Origin: Candidatus Methanorbis basalitermitum
Lineage (GTDB): Archaea; Halobacteriota; Methanomicrobia; Methanomicrobiales; Methanocorpusculaceae
Assembly (NCBI GenBank): GCA_031287415.1
Contig: JAITSY010000021.1
Coordinates: 1-64,000 of the forward strand
Reading direction: 5' to 3'
Length of the DNA: 64,000 nt
Positions 17,508 through 27,578 of this stretch are shown here, in pieces; position 1 is the stretch's first letter, and the number at the start of each line of letters is the position of its first letter. The position numbers and the translations under genes are program-made. A model generated the notes under the pieces. That model was given only the letters and a program-made list of their open reading frames with translations. It did not search any database and had not been told where the DNA came from.

Positions 17508-18443
17508 GTTTAGCGTGGCTGCAGGGTGTGTTGTGGGTATTCTGCTCAGAACAATCTCATGGATTGGGAAGGGTATTCATTCAACCACGGTTGCCGATAT
17601 CCTCGACGGGGCTTCCTGACCTCTTTTTGCTTTATTCTGGAAAAATCGGCTTGCAACGGCGATTATTGCAACGATGATTACGCATACATTTCTTGATGCG
17701 GTTCCGTCGGTATCTCTGGGTGTGCCGGATCCCGACACGGTTCTTGTGGTGCTTCTGGCCAACCAGCTGTGCCTTGAGGAACGTAGAGAAGAGGCTATCC
17801 GTACTTCGGTGATTGGGAGTACTGCTGGCTTTATGCTCTGCCTTCCGCCATTTGCGGTGTTCATGCAGGTCCTTCCGCCGCTGCAGGAGTCCATCGACTG
17901 GGAATTTGTCTGGTGATTTTACTCGCTGCGGGTCTCTTGATTGTGTACAGCAGGTCGCCTGGGTGGGCGCCGGCGATGTTTTGTGTGTCAGGGGTTCTTG
18001 GTGTCTTTTCTCTTGGTTAGGCACCTTTTTCGTTCTGTATTTTTGGGATCAGTGAGGTTTTACCTCCTTAGTTCACGGGTTTATTCGGAGTACCTGTTCC
18101 ATTGGCGTCGATGAGGTCCGTTGCCTCGGTCCCAATGGATAGTTTTTCGGGTTGCAGACTGCCCCCCGGGTGATTTTTCTAATGGCATGCGAGGTGCCGG
18201 TGGCAGGAGCGGGTGAGATTTTGGGAAAAGTGGTGCCCGCGAATATCTTGTCGCGAAGGGTGTTCAGGTGTTTTTGGTGGCGATGTCGCGGGTATTTTGC
18301 GGGCCGTTTGGGGCTTGCTGATTCTGCTGTCCGCTGCGCTTACCGGAATGGTTCCGGGCCAGGTGGATGTGCCCAGGATTTTTTGTATGGTGACCATCAT
18401 ACTACCGGTGATGCTGCTTACACTGGATTTGATTCGGTTGTGA
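17508..18443 (+). pseudogene. TctA-like membrane protein (COG1784 type), heavily frameshifted
   Basis: Pieces in all three plus-strand frames line up as one multi-pass membrane protein of the archaeal TctA-like family. They are an N-terminal FSVAAGCVVGILLRT helix, then ITHTFLDAVPSVSLGVPDPDTVL with the family's D-P-D-T-V stretch near 17730, VIGSTAGFMLCLPP, ILLAAGLLIVYSRSP, and a final segment ending VMLLTLDLIRL. At least four frame changes or stops separate them. The intact protein would be about 400 residues. The substrate of the family is unknown. Confidence 0.78.
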
Positions 18444-18514
18444 GACTGCACCACTCGTACCATCTGCTCGATCGAATAAATAATACCTGATTATCCTCAT
18501 AACTGAGTGCATCT

Positions 18515-19683
18515 ATGTCAATGAAACATCTTGCTGCCATCCTGCTACGTGGTGCCCCGCTCTTTTGTGGGGCAGTATCGGCAGAAGCAACGAACCTTAC
18601 TATCAACGTCTATGACAGCAGCGCTCCCCTTGATCCAATCAAAGACGGAAAAGTCGTCATCACAAAGGACGGTCTCAGTCAGGATATCTAGACCAATGTT
18701 GCAGGTAGAGCAAAATTTGACGCGGGTGAGTACCGGGCGACCTACAATGTAGCCGTCAGCAAAGACGGATACGACAGCTAGAAATTTTCCCTCTACGTCA
18801 GAACAATGGACACAGATTACACAGTATACCTACAGAAATCAAACCTCGTCCAAATCAAGATTCTCAATCCCGACAGATCAACACCGGTTGCCAATGCATC
18901 CATTTCCATTAACAGGCTCGACATGGGAACCACCAACAGTGCCGGTGTGCTGCACGTATCTATGGGGAGAGGTACGTATCACCACATCACCGCATCTGCA
19001 GAAACCCACGAGCCATATTCTTCATCCCAGGACATTGAGACTAATCAGGCATCCCCTACAATCATACTCTCAAAATCGTATCTTACCCCGCTTGTGCTGG
19101 TCTATGACACTGATAAAAAGCCCATAGCCACCACGACCGTAATCATCGATGGAAAAACGACCGTCTATCCCGATGAGTACGGCAAGGCCCAGTTCCCCAG
19201 ACATATTGCTGGAATCTATGATCTTGAAGTGACCAAGGTCAATTACGCTCCCTGCAAAAAAGATCAGCTTCTCCGAAGACTCGTACACCGTCACCATAGA
19301 ACCTCCCTACGAAACGGTTCCAGTGACGATTCTCGTTATTGATGGAATAACGCCCGTTGCGGGTGCATATATCTCCCTTGACGGTTTCATCACCGGAACT
19401 ACTGCTGATAGAACCGGCAAATTCACCACCACAATGCGTCCCGAGAAAACTGTTCTCTTCGGAGCATCTAAGGAAGGATACACCAGCTGTAGTGACCCCT
19501 CCAAGATGACCACCGGCAGAGGCAACAATACCATCACCCTGCAGCTCACAACCAACTTCCCGGCTGCATTCGCTGCAGTCGGCAGTATCTCTGTAGGGCT
19601 CACCATCATTCTCGCCACAGTTCTTTTACGGAGAAGAGGAAAAAAAGAAAAGATAACCACAGAAAAAGATCTCTCTAATTCTC
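18515..19683 (+). pseudogene. Secreted surface protein with carboxypeptidase-regulatory/PEGA-like repeats, broken
   Basis: It begins with a signal-peptide-like start (MSMKHLAAILL...CGAVSAEA). Repeated beta-sandwich units follow, each with a pattern like GxVxxxSxGxYxxTxxxxGY, for example GKFTTTMRPEKTVLFGASKEGY. It ends with a hydrophobic anchor (FAAVGSISVGLTIILATVLL) and the charged RRRGKKEK tail. Two in-frame stops (near 18688 and 18780) and a frameshift near 19300 disrupt it. The last frame has no stop before tRNA-Arg. In methanogens such proteins sit in the cell envelope. Confidence 0.8.
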
Positions 19684-19704
19684 GCATACCTGTTTTTCAA
19701 AAAA

Positions 19705-19776
19705 CGGACCTGCTGGGGATCGAACCCAGATCTCCGGGTTCGAAGCCCGGAAGGATATCCACTACCCTACAGATCC
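19705..19776 (-). tRNA. tRNA-Arg (TCG)
   Basis: Acceptor arms GGATCTG and CAGGTCC, anticodon stem CCGGG/CCCGG with loop CTTCGAA, T arm CTGGG-TTCGATC-CCCAG. No intron. Confidence 0.95.
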
Positions 19777-19875
19777 ACTGACATATTTATCTCTTTTTAT
19801 CTCTTTTTTATTCTATCGCATTTGTTCCCAGAGGGAACGCAAACTACAATGCAGAGCCGCACCAACACAGAATAT

Positions 19876-20307
19876 ATGTTGCTCTCCTCATCAGCCATTC
19901 GCGCCCGCATCGCTGACAAAACATTGGGTATCACACCGTTCGCCGAAGAATCCCTGCAGCCTGCATCATATGATCTCCGGGCCGCAGAAGATACCGTCAT
20001 GAAAGCAGGGAAGCTCTCTCTTGTGGCAACTATGGAGTTTGTCAGCCTTCCCGCCGATCTCGCTGCCACTCTTCGTGGGCGCTCCTCTTTCGGCAGAAAA
20101 GGACTCCTGCTTGGTGCGGGATACATCGATCCAGGATTTCGGGGAAATCTTACCCTCTGCATGGTAAACATGGGACCTACAGACATACGGGTTGAGAAAG
20201 GAACACGCATCGTACAGATGCTCATTCACCCTGTATTTGGTGATGTGGACAATATCTACGACGGCAACTATCAGGACAGCTACGGAGTGGTAACCTCAAA
20301 AATATAA
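19876..20307 (+). CDS. dCTP deaminase / dUTPase family protein
   Basis: A trimeric nucleotide hydrolase of the dCTP deaminase/dUTPase fold. It has SLQPASYDLR (like the dCTP deaminase INPASYDLR), RGRSSFGRKGL and the IDPGFRGNLTL strand. The position where dCTP deaminases have a catalytic glutamate after ITL is a cysteine here (LTLCMVN), and the protein is only 144 residues from the ATG at 19876. A dUTPase-like or altered activity is therefore possible. The frame is open further upstream (ATGs at 19822 and 19849), but MLLSSSAIRARI matches the usual family start. Confidence 0.75.
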   Translation: MLLSSSAIRARIADKTLGITPFAEESLQPASYDLRAAEDTVMKAGKLSLVATMEFVSLPADLAATLRGRSSFGRKGLLLGAGYIDPGFRGNLTLCMVNMGPTDIRVEKGTRIVQMLIHPVFGDVDNIYDGNYQDSYGVVTSKI

Positions 20308-20313
20308 GCGGTG

Positions 20314-22533
20314 TTACAGCCACTTATCCTTCTTACTCTTTTTAGCAGTTTCTTTGACAGTCGGATTCTTTGGCAGAGGTATCGATGTTACCCGAATACC
20401 TTTGCTGATCTCACGGGGTTTGCGGACTTTCTGGGACCCATCAATCTCTTTGGGCCGTTGCGCAGAACCTCCACTCACAGCACCGTCTGTCTCTTTTGGT
20501 TTTTGTACTCCTGCCATTCTGATGTGACCCTCGGTTTCCTTCGGTCGCTGTGTTTCAATGCTTACAGGGCCATCAAGCACACCAGGGGTCATGGTTTCCG
20601 TTGGTCGCGATCTGCCTGACATGTGGACAGGTCCGTCTGTTTCTTTGGGCCGCTGATGCCTGACTTGCACGGATCCCTCAAGCGCATCCGGTATTGTCGT
20701 CTCCTTCGGCCATCCGGCACTACCGGCATTTGCCTGGCCTAAGAGCACATTGTCTGCTTTTTTCTGCCGCTTCGGCAGCATAATCATATGGCCTAACATC
20801 TGCTGCTGCTTTTTCGGTCCAGCAAGAACGATCTTCGACAGCTCCTGGAGTTTGGGCAGTTCCTTTGCGATCTCCAGCTGAACCAGCGGAGGTTGCTTAT
20901 CAAAGACGGTTGCCGTCTGCAGAGAGTACATGTACTGCTGCTGAGGAAGAGGGGGAGGAACAATTCTTCGAACTACATTTTCGAACACGTCATCATCGCC
21001 GACAGGCGGCTTGACATGCAGCGACTGAACGATCATCTCCTCTTCAAAGGCCACCGCCATTTCAGACTGTGCGGCGTCGCAGACCACTGTCTCAGTCCCA
21101 AACGGATCATCCGTGGCATAGACCGGCTGCTGCTCTTCTGGCATTGCCGCCGAAAACATGTCACCATCCGCAGACCGTGGGGTTTCAACCAGTTCAAATA
21201 TATCATCATTCCCGGCCTCCTCCAGAACCTGGCTGCTGCCGACTCCAACCGGCATTATCATCCGGTCCTCAAACAGAACCTCATCATTCGTAATCTGAAC
21301 GGCAGGAATTTTTTCTGCATTATTTTCCTCTTCGTGCTCTTTGCACTGTTCGCTCTCGTAAATGGTTCGAATTTCGTCCAACTCCTTCACCCGCGGCACA
21401 TTGCCCAGTCCAGCAAGTACAATGATCACGCCGACATACCGGGTTGACTTTACCGGATAGTCGCCTGCCCGCATCTCCAAGCCTCGGATGCTGCGGTCAA
21501 TCCATTTGCGGACTGTCTGAAATCCTTTCATCGATAGCTCACCAGAAGGCCCTGCAATCAGCACCAGAGCTTTTTCCGAGGAGGTCAGATCGCAAGGGAC
21601 GGAGACTTCCTGGTATACTGCCTGTTTTGCCAGTTCTACAATTCGTGAGGTTCTGGCCTGATTTTCTTTTAGCAGATATTTTTCCACACGAATCCGCTTT
21701 AGCACATTGTGGGTCCAGGTAGCGGGAAGTTTCTCAGTTGCATAACCGATTGCCACAAGGTCGATTTCTTTGAGAGTGTTCAGGACCTCGCCTGCATCCA
21801 GCACGACCTCTGCTGCTTCAACCCCATTACGATTGAATTCTCCAGCACGAAGGAGGAGACCCACCCGGCGAGCAAGCAGTTCGTTGAGCACCGGATACAT
21901 TTCGTAGATAGTTGCCTTGTGTTTTGCTTCCCTCTCATTTTTGATGCGGTCTTCATCCTCGGTCCGTTTGAACCATGTTTCGTTGTCGAAGAGGATCGTT
22001 GCTTGGGCAACTTTGCGGATCTCAGCCAGTGTCCTGGATGCCCGTGCGGATATTTTAACACCTTCGTTTCGTCCAGGAAGCGTCAGGATGGTGAATATTG
22101 GATCAGGAAACGTATCATTGAGTTGTGAGACGATCGCAGGCACCAGTTCGGCCATCCTCCCCCCAAGACCTGCGCAGACAAAGACAGCATCAATCTCTTC
22201 AATACTGTCACACTGAAAACAGCTTGCAAGGTTGCCCACTTCAAAGTCGGTTCCCCTGGTATTGTTCTCTTTGACCAGATCGCTTGGAGTGAGAACAAAC
22301 CGGTTTTCCTGAGGAATACTTTGCATTTTGGAGATGGTTTTCTGGTCGGCATCAAACACAAAAGAACGTACACTCCGGACCCCGCTTCGCTCGTCATGCT
22401 GGTTTAGTGTGTCGACGATGCGGCAGCCTGCTCCACCGAATCCAATGAGTAATGCTCTCAATTGTGCTCCACCTACATCCCAGGAATCATGTTCTACATG
22501 TATTATTCCTTTTGTAACCATATATTCTTTCAT
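20314..22533 (-). CDS. Divergent tubulin/FtsZ-like protein with a repeat-rich C-terminal tail
   Basis: The N-terminal 400 residues follow the tubulin/FtsZ plan. A nucleotide-binding start GFGGAGCRIVDTL is near residue 31. A strand and loop CAGLGGRMAEL near residue 120 stands where FtsZ has its glycine-rich GGGTGTG signature, here degenerate. A PIFTILTLP strand and a long helix follow. The 150-residue middle is acidic and low in complexity. The last 120 residues hold about seven spaced copies of an RPKETDG-like motif, then a basic tail. It is far longer than FtsZ (739 residues). A cytoskeletal or scaffold role is inferred, not shown. An alternative start is the ATG four codons later. Confidence 0.7.
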   Translation of the reverse strand: MKEYMVTKGIIHVEHDSWDVGGAQLRALLIGFGGAGCRIVDTLNQHDERSGVRSVRSFVFDADQKTISKMQSIPQENRFVLTPSDLVKENNTRGTDFEVGNLASCFQCDSIEEIDAVFVCAGLGGRMAELVPAIVSQLNDTFPDPIFTILTLPGRNEGVKISARASRTLAEIRKVAQATILFDNETWFKRTEDEDRIKNEREAKHKATIYEMYPVLNELLARRVGLLLRAGEFNRNGVEAAEVVLDAGEVLNTLKEIDLVAIGYATEKLPATWTHNVLKRIRVEKYLLKENQARTSRIVELAKQAVYQEVSVPCDLTSSEKALVLIAGPSGELSMKGFQTVRKWIDRSIRGLEMRAGDYPVKSTRYVGVIIVLAGLGNVPRVKELDEIRTIYESEQCKEHEEENNAEKIPAVQITNDEVLFEDRMIMPVGVGSSQVLEEAGNDDIFELVETPRSADGDMFSAAMPEEQQPVYATDDPFGTETVVCDAAQSEMAVAFEEEMIVQSLHVKPPVGDDDVFENVVRRIVPPPLPQQQYMYSLQTATVFDKQPPLVQLEIAKELPKLQELSKIVLAGPKKQQQMLGHMIMLPKRQKKADNVLLGQANAGSAGWPKETTIPDALEGSVQVRHQRPKETDGPVHMSGRSRPTETMTPGVLDGPVSIETQRPKETEGHIRMAGVQKPKETDGAVSGGSAQRPKEIDGSQKVRKPREISKGIRVTSIPLPKNPTVKETAKKSKKDKWL

Positions 22534-22591
22534 GAAATGATACCAATGATAGGTAATATTTAATATCTTAGGAGTTTAATAGTAATGTATA

Positions 22592-22964
22592 ATATTTTAC
22601 AAAGGATTTGAGAAACTTGTCCCGAATGACGATGCGGCCATAGCTTATTTCATCAACATCCGATATCCCGATGATATGGTGTACCCACATTGTGGGGAAA
22701 AGTACCCACTTTATCAAGAAAAGAATAAACCCAAACATTATGCTTGCAAACGGTGTAATAATCATCTTTCAGTGATGAGAGGGACGATTTTCGAGAACTC
22801 ATCAACCAGCACGAAGATGTGATTTTATGCCATCAATGCCTTGTTAAACGGTAAGAAAGACATTTTTTGGCGAAAAATGTAGAGAGAAGAGAGAGATCGG
22901 CGTTACACATAGATGTGCTTGGAAAATGCTGAAACTGATTAGAATGGCAAGGGGGAATGAATAA
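22592..22964 (+). pseudogene. IS1595-type transposase, decayed N-terminal fragment
   Basis: The reading frame from 22592 (ATA where the start should be) gives FYKGFEKLVP, then YFINIRYPDDMVYPHCG, ACKRCNNH and GTIFENS, closely parallel to the transposase at 1-187. A TGA interrupts it near 22820. After a frame change, GVTHRCAWKMLKLIRMARG continues the family's helix, ending at 22964. The first zinc-ribbon cysteine is replaced by tyrosine (YPHC). The catalytic domain is missing. Confidence 0.88.
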
Positions 22965-23002
22965 AAGAACTAGACTATCTTTTGCATTAATTTTAATCCA
23001 TT

Positions 23003-23241
23003 CTATGGCATATGTGCTCATAGGAAAGTTCGCTGCTGATGGGCATAAAGAGACAGGAATTGAAACGTCCTTAATATCTGATATAATAATTATATCAAAC
23101 AGAGCGTTGGCATTGGTTGCATATGCTTATTTAATTGTCGAATCAAAACCGGATAGCCTCACATTTTACAAGAACTGTGGTTTTAAAGAACTAAAATGGA
23201 TAAGACGGATAAAAACGGAGAGTGGTAGTTCACACAGATAG
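23003..23241 (+). pseudogene. GNAT-family acetyltransferase, C-terminal remnant
   Basis: The segment YVLIGKFAADGHKETGIETSLISD matches the acetyl-CoA-binding strand and loop of small GNAT proteins of the TacT type. The end LIVESKPDSLTFYKNCGFKEL matches the family's C-terminal FY..CGF motif. The acetyl-CoA loop (normally Q/RxxGxG/A) reads KETGIE, so binding is probably lost. The N-terminal half is missing and transposase debris precedes it. Such proteins are often toxins with a partner antitoxin; none is seen. Confidence 0.65.
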
Positions 23242-23328
23242 GGTTACACAGTGTTTCAGGAGTGGATCAAACACCCTCTTGTTTTCCATGTTATTGAGCT
23301 GTGAAGATAATTGAAACTGATATTTTTT

Positions 23329-23438
23329 CTGGCTTATCGGTTTTAGTGGTAATATATAATTGTTTCATAAATTTCTATTGATATAGACAGTTATATTTCA
23401 GATTTGAAGACTGGTTCACATTCAAACTGATAATTCTG
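23329..23438 (+). mobile_element. Miniature inverted-repeat element, copy M4
   Basis: A 110-bp copy, ends CTGGCTTATC and GATAATTCTG, with the shared internal GACAGTTATATTTCAGATTTG. No clear target duplication is left. Confidence 0.8.
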
Positions 23439-24044
23439 TAAAAAATCGAGTATCCTGTATTTTGTTTTGAAAAGATAGACCGAATACAAGGCTTCCGTTA
23501 AATCTCGCCAAAAGGCGTGTTTTGACTGTATTTCGACATCATCATTCCACTGGTCGCGGATAAACGCACCTACATCCATGCAGGTGCTTTACGTTACCAT
23601 CCGATATAATATTACAGTGTATCTGTATAATTCCATTTTGAGATTACCCGAATCGGACCCTGCAGCGGATTGAATCAGACTATACGTTTCTCTATCTGTT
23701 GAAAGACCAATTAAAATAGGTTATTCGTTCAGTGTTTTCCAGTGATCCTGACAAAAAAAGAAACCACTTGCATAAAAATACCCAACAATACAGTCAAAAT
23801 ATTTGACATCTTTTGTTAAACAATTGAATCTCTTGAGTACGGAATTTCCCGGTTCTGTTGTGAAGAAACGTGTGTCTGAAGAAGGTATACTTGACCAGTA
23901 ATCTATATGAACAGTTCATATTTTAACTTATTGACTGGGTGTACCCTAGTATCAATCACTATATTTCCTGTTCATCTCCACTGAGGGAAGAGGTGGGATC
24001 ATTGCAAATATCTCCTCTCTCCCCGAGATCCCCTTCCGAAAAAA
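23439..24044. other. Intergenic region without a supported gene
   Basis: A 62-codon minus-strand frame ending in copy M4 (stop at 23391) starts at 23579, but its sequence resembles no family I know. The remainder is AT-rich with no clear frame. Confidence 0.45.
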
Positions 24045-27000
24045 TCAGTCTGCCTTCGCAATACTGATCAGAATCTTCAGCTCATCAATCATCCATTCGG
24101 TGGAAAGCAGGGAGACGCACGGGGCTTCGCCACAGAAACACGGCTTTTCTGCAGGTGAACGAATCGCAAGATATGCCGCCCGCACCTCACCAGCAATCAG
24201 ATCGCGGCGAAGGTCAACCAGCTCGGCAACCAGTTCATCAGCCACCACAACGTCGCAAGAGATCTTCGCATCCACCGCAAGCCCAGCACGTTTGCGCATT
24301 TCCTGAATCCGGCGGATAACTTCTCTGGCATACCCCTCAGATGCAAGCTCCGGCGTCAGCGTCACATCCACATACACCCAACCTCCATCCGCAAGCGGTG
24401 AAGAGAACACATTCTCCGGCATCCGTTCCGCAAACGTCATATGCTCAGCCGTCAAGTTCGCCGAAAAGCCGTCTTTTTCCATCACAACCTTGCCATCCCT
24501 AGCAAGAGCTGCCTTCAGGGCCGTTCCATCCGACTCCACGATAAATGCCTTCACTTTCGGCCCGTCTCGACCGAACTGTTCCCCAATGGCTTTCATTACC
24601 GGAACGGCAGTCCACCCAATCCGCTCCCAAACACCAGAAACCGTTTTCACGGAACAGGCATTCGCTCGGCTGCAGCACATATCATTCATCACCGCAACCA
24701 CATCAGCCACCGCCTGCGACTCCGTTGCCACCACAACCTCACCCACAGGCCAGCGGCCCTTCCGCTTCCCGCCTTGCCGGGCATTTGCCACCGCCTCGTC
24801 AAATTTCTGCACAATCGTCATCTTCTCCTCAAGGGCTGCATCGATCATTACCGGATTCCCACCAAACCAGTCCTGCATGTGCACCGACTCTGGGTCGCCC
24901 ACACACTTCAGATTCTGATACATCTCTTCCGTGATGTGCGGTGCAAACGGAGCGAGAATCACGAGAAGCCGCCGCAACACATAATACAGCGTATCATACG
25001 CATTCATCTTCGAAACAGAATCTTCTTCCAGCCACATTCTTGGCCGAACCAGCTGCACATACCAGCGGGACAACTCATCAAGGACAAACGTGGCAATTGG
25101 TCGGGTTGCCCGATAAAGACTGCAGACCTCCATCTCCCTCGTCACCTGTGCAGCAAGCGAGTGCACACAGCTGATCAGCCAGCGATCCTCAGAACCGAAC
25201 TCCGCAATATGATCTTCAACCACCGACGGATCCCACTCCCCGCCTGACGCGACAGCAGGGATGTATCCATCCAACTGCATATACGGCAACGGGAACTTAT
25301 AGACGTTCCAAAGCACGTTAAACATCCGGTGCGTCGTTTTCACACCCTCCATCGAGAATCGAAGATCATCCCACGGGGCACTTGCTGAGAGGAGATACTG
25401 ACGGAGCACGTCGACACCGAACTTTTCGATCACATCTTCCGGAGTAATAACGTTGCCCAGACTCTTGCTCATCTTCTTCCCATTCGCATCCAGCGCAAAC
25501 CCATGCATCAGCACCGACTTGTATGGGGCTTTGCCGAATGCAATAGTGGACAGAGCCAGTTGCGAGTAAAACCAGCCGCGGGTCTGATCCTGACCTTCGA
25601 GGATGAATTCGGCAGGCCAGTTCTGTGAAAACGCCTCGGTTTGCTGGGGGAACCTCAGCGTTGCCCAGGAAGCAACGCCGGAATCATACCAGACATCAAA
25701 AATATCCGGCACCCGCCGCATCACGCCGCCGCATGCACAAGGGATGGTGATGCCGTCCACATACGGTCGATGCGGATCTGGCATTTTCTGACCGGAGCAC
25801 TCTTCAAGCTCAGTATAGCGGCCGATGACATGATACCTGCTGCAGGCCGGACAGACCCAAACTGGAATTGGAATGCCCCAGTACCTCTGCCGGGAGATGC
25901 ACCAGTCGCGGGCCTCTGTGATCCAGTCATGAAACCGTGCAGAACCTGCCCAGTCAGGATACCAGGTGACCTCGTGTGCGATCTCATCAAGCATTTTCCC
26001 GCGGACGTCTTTTGCCTTGAGGAACCACTGGGATGTTGCCCGATAGATGATCGGAGTCCTGCATCGCCAGCAGTGACCGTAACGGTGAGTAATTTTGCGT
26101 TTTGCAAGCATTGTGGGGCCGAGGGCCGCGATTACGGCGTTGTTGGTCTCTTCGTCCTTGACGTAGCGACCGGCAAAGATGCCGGCGTCATGAGTGAAAC
26201 AGCCGTTACCGTCCACTGGGCAGATGACTGGCAGATTCTCTTTTAAACCCACGAGGTAGTCATCCCAACCGTGACCTGGTGCGAGATGGACAATGCCGGT
26301 GTTTTCCATCGCGACATAGTCTGCAAGTACGACGCGGTGATCGATCTGTTGCTGGATGGGGACCTGCTCCGCAAGTGGGGAGAGGTATTGAGTGCCGACA
26401 AGTTCGGCGCCGGTTTTGGTATCAATGACCGAATAGTCCTGATATTTTCCATATCCGAGGATCTGCTTGGCGAGGTCTTTTGCGATCCAGAGGTCTTCGG
26501 TTTTGCCGTCCTTGATGGCCCGGACTTTGGCATAGACATAACTTTTGCCGACTGCAACGGCGACATTTGCAGGGAGGGTCCAGGGAGTGGTGGTCCAGAT
26601 GACGAGGAATTCATTGTCTGTACCGACGACCGGAAATTTGACGAAAATGGAAGGGTCGGTCTCGTCCCAGTACTCGACCTCGGCATCGGCGATGGCGGTG
26701 CCGCAGCGGGGACACCAGTTCACTACCCGGTTGCCGCGTTCGAGCATGTGTTTCTCGTCGCAGGCTTTGAGGGTACACCAGGCGGCTTCGATGTAGCCCG
26801 TGTCAACCGTCTGGTAGGGATCGTCGAAGTCCATCCAGATGCCGAGATTTTTGAACTGCTCAGACATCAGGTCTTTGTGAGTGAGGGCAAACGTGCGGCA
26901 CTCCTCGACGAAGTTGGCAACGCCGTGTTTTTCGATGTCGGTTTTGTTGTGAAATCCGAGTTTTTCTTCGACTTTGACCTCGATCGGGAGGCCGTGCATG

Positions 27001-27254
27001 TCATAACCAGCGCGCTCAATGATATTTTTGCCGGTCATAGAGTGGTAGCGAAGGAGGCTGTCTTTTAGAATTTTGTTCCAGGCGGTGCCCAAGTGGATAT
27101 AGCCGGTGGTGTAGGGCGGCCCGTCGACGAACAGCCAAGGACGGCCTGCGGAGCGGAGCGCCCTGGTTTTTCGATAGGTATTGTGTTCGTCCCAGTATTT
27201 GCGGACATTAGATTCTACATTTGCAGGAACGTAGTTTTCGGTGGTTTCTTTCAC
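24045..27254 (-). CDS. ileS: Isoleucyl-tRNA synthetase
   Basis: Charges tRNA-Ile with isoleucine. The class I signatures are present: HIGH as HLGT at residues 54-57 and KMSKS near residue 591. An editing (CP1) domain lies between them, including GWDDYLVGL and TTTPWTLPAN. Two zinc-binding cysteine groups (CPRCGT, CPACS) are visible, and the C-terminal domain is of the archaeal/eukaryotic type. At 1069 residues it is full length with no lesion, which argues that nearby frameshifts are real and not sequencing errors. It is transcribed alone. Confidence 0.97.
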   Translation of the reverse strand: MKETTENYVPANVESNVRKYWDEHNTYRKTRALRSAGRPWLFVDGPPYTTGYIHLGTAWNKILKDSLLRYHSMTGKNIIERAGYDMHGLPIEVKVEEKLGFHNKTDIEKHGVANFVEECRTFALTHKDLMSEQFKNLGIWMDFDDPYQTVDTGYIEAAWCTLKACDEKHMLERGNRVVNWCPRCGTAIADAEVEYWDETDPSIFVKFPVVGTDNEFLVIWTTTPWTLPANVAVAVGKSYVYAKVRAIKDGKTEDLWIAKDLAKQILGYGKYQDYSVIDTKTGAELVGTQYLSPLAEQVPIQQQIDHRVVLADYVAMENTGIVHLAPGHGWDDYLVGLKENLPVICPVDGNGCFTHDAGIFAGRYVKDEETNNAVIAALGPTMLAKRKITHRYGHCWRCRTPIIYRATSQWFLKAKDVRGKMLDEIAHEVTWYPDWAGSARFHDWITEARDWCISRQRYWGIPIPVWVCPACSRYHVIGRYTELEECSGQKMPDPHRPYVDGITIPCACGGVMRRVPDIFDVWYDSGVASWATLRFPQQTEAFSQNWPAEFILEGQDQTRGWFYSQLALSTIAFGKAPYKSVLMHGFALDANGKKMSKSLGNVITPEDVIEKFGVDVLRQYLLSASAPWDDLRFSMEGVKTTHRMFNVLWNVYKFPLPYMQLDGYIPAVASGGEWDPSVVEDHIAEFGSEDRWLISCVHSLAAQVTREMEVCSLYRATRPIATFVLDELSRWYVQLVRPRMWLEEDSVSKMNAYDTLYYVLRRLLVILAPFAPHITEEMYQNLKCVGDPESVHMQDWFGGNPVMIDAALEEKMTIVQKFDEAVANARQGGKRKGRWPVGEVVVATESQAVADVVAVMNDMCCSRANACSVKTVSGVWERIGWTAVPVMKAIGEQFGRDGPKVKAFIVESDGTALKAALARDGKVVMEKDGFSANLTAEHMTFAERMPENVFSSPLADGGWVYVDVTLTPELASEGYAREVIRRIQEMRKRAGLAVDAKISCDVVVADELVAELVDLRRDLIAGEVRAAYLAIRSPAEKPCFCGEAPCVSLLSTEWMIDELKILISIAKAD

Positions 27255-27578
27255 GGTATTCTTCCCTCAATTGTGTCTGTATACATTGGTTGGAATGATA
27301 AATAGTGATTTGGGAAGAGGGGCCACCATACATAATAGTAGTTGCCTTGGGGGAGGGTAAGAGATGGGCAACCCAGAAAAAACAAGTGTAGTTCCCTAGG
27401 TAGAAAAGAACGGAGGGAGCCCATTTGTTCTGAACATCTGTTTCGGCGTGAATTTACAGAAGCATATCTGGCTGTCACTCCTCTGAGGAACTGCTCCTGC
27501 TTTTAGAGAAGGATGGATTATTGGAGAAAATAATTCATCAAAATAATTTTTTGCTAAAAAGCTGAGAATAGCAGGGAT
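27255..27578. other. Intergenic region upstream of ileS
   Basis: On the ileS strand, an ATTTATCATT sequence at about 27296-27305 is a possible TATA element about 45 bases ahead of the ATG. No gene is seen in the rest. Confidence 0.4.

Noticed and set aside
20314..22533. Canonical cell-division FtsZ
   Set aside because: The GTP-binding signature is degenerate and the protein is about twice the usual length; only a distant relationship can be supported.
23391..23579. A 62-codon minus-strand frame ending in miniature element M4
   Set aside because: The tail is element sequence and the rest matches nothing I recognise; likely chance.
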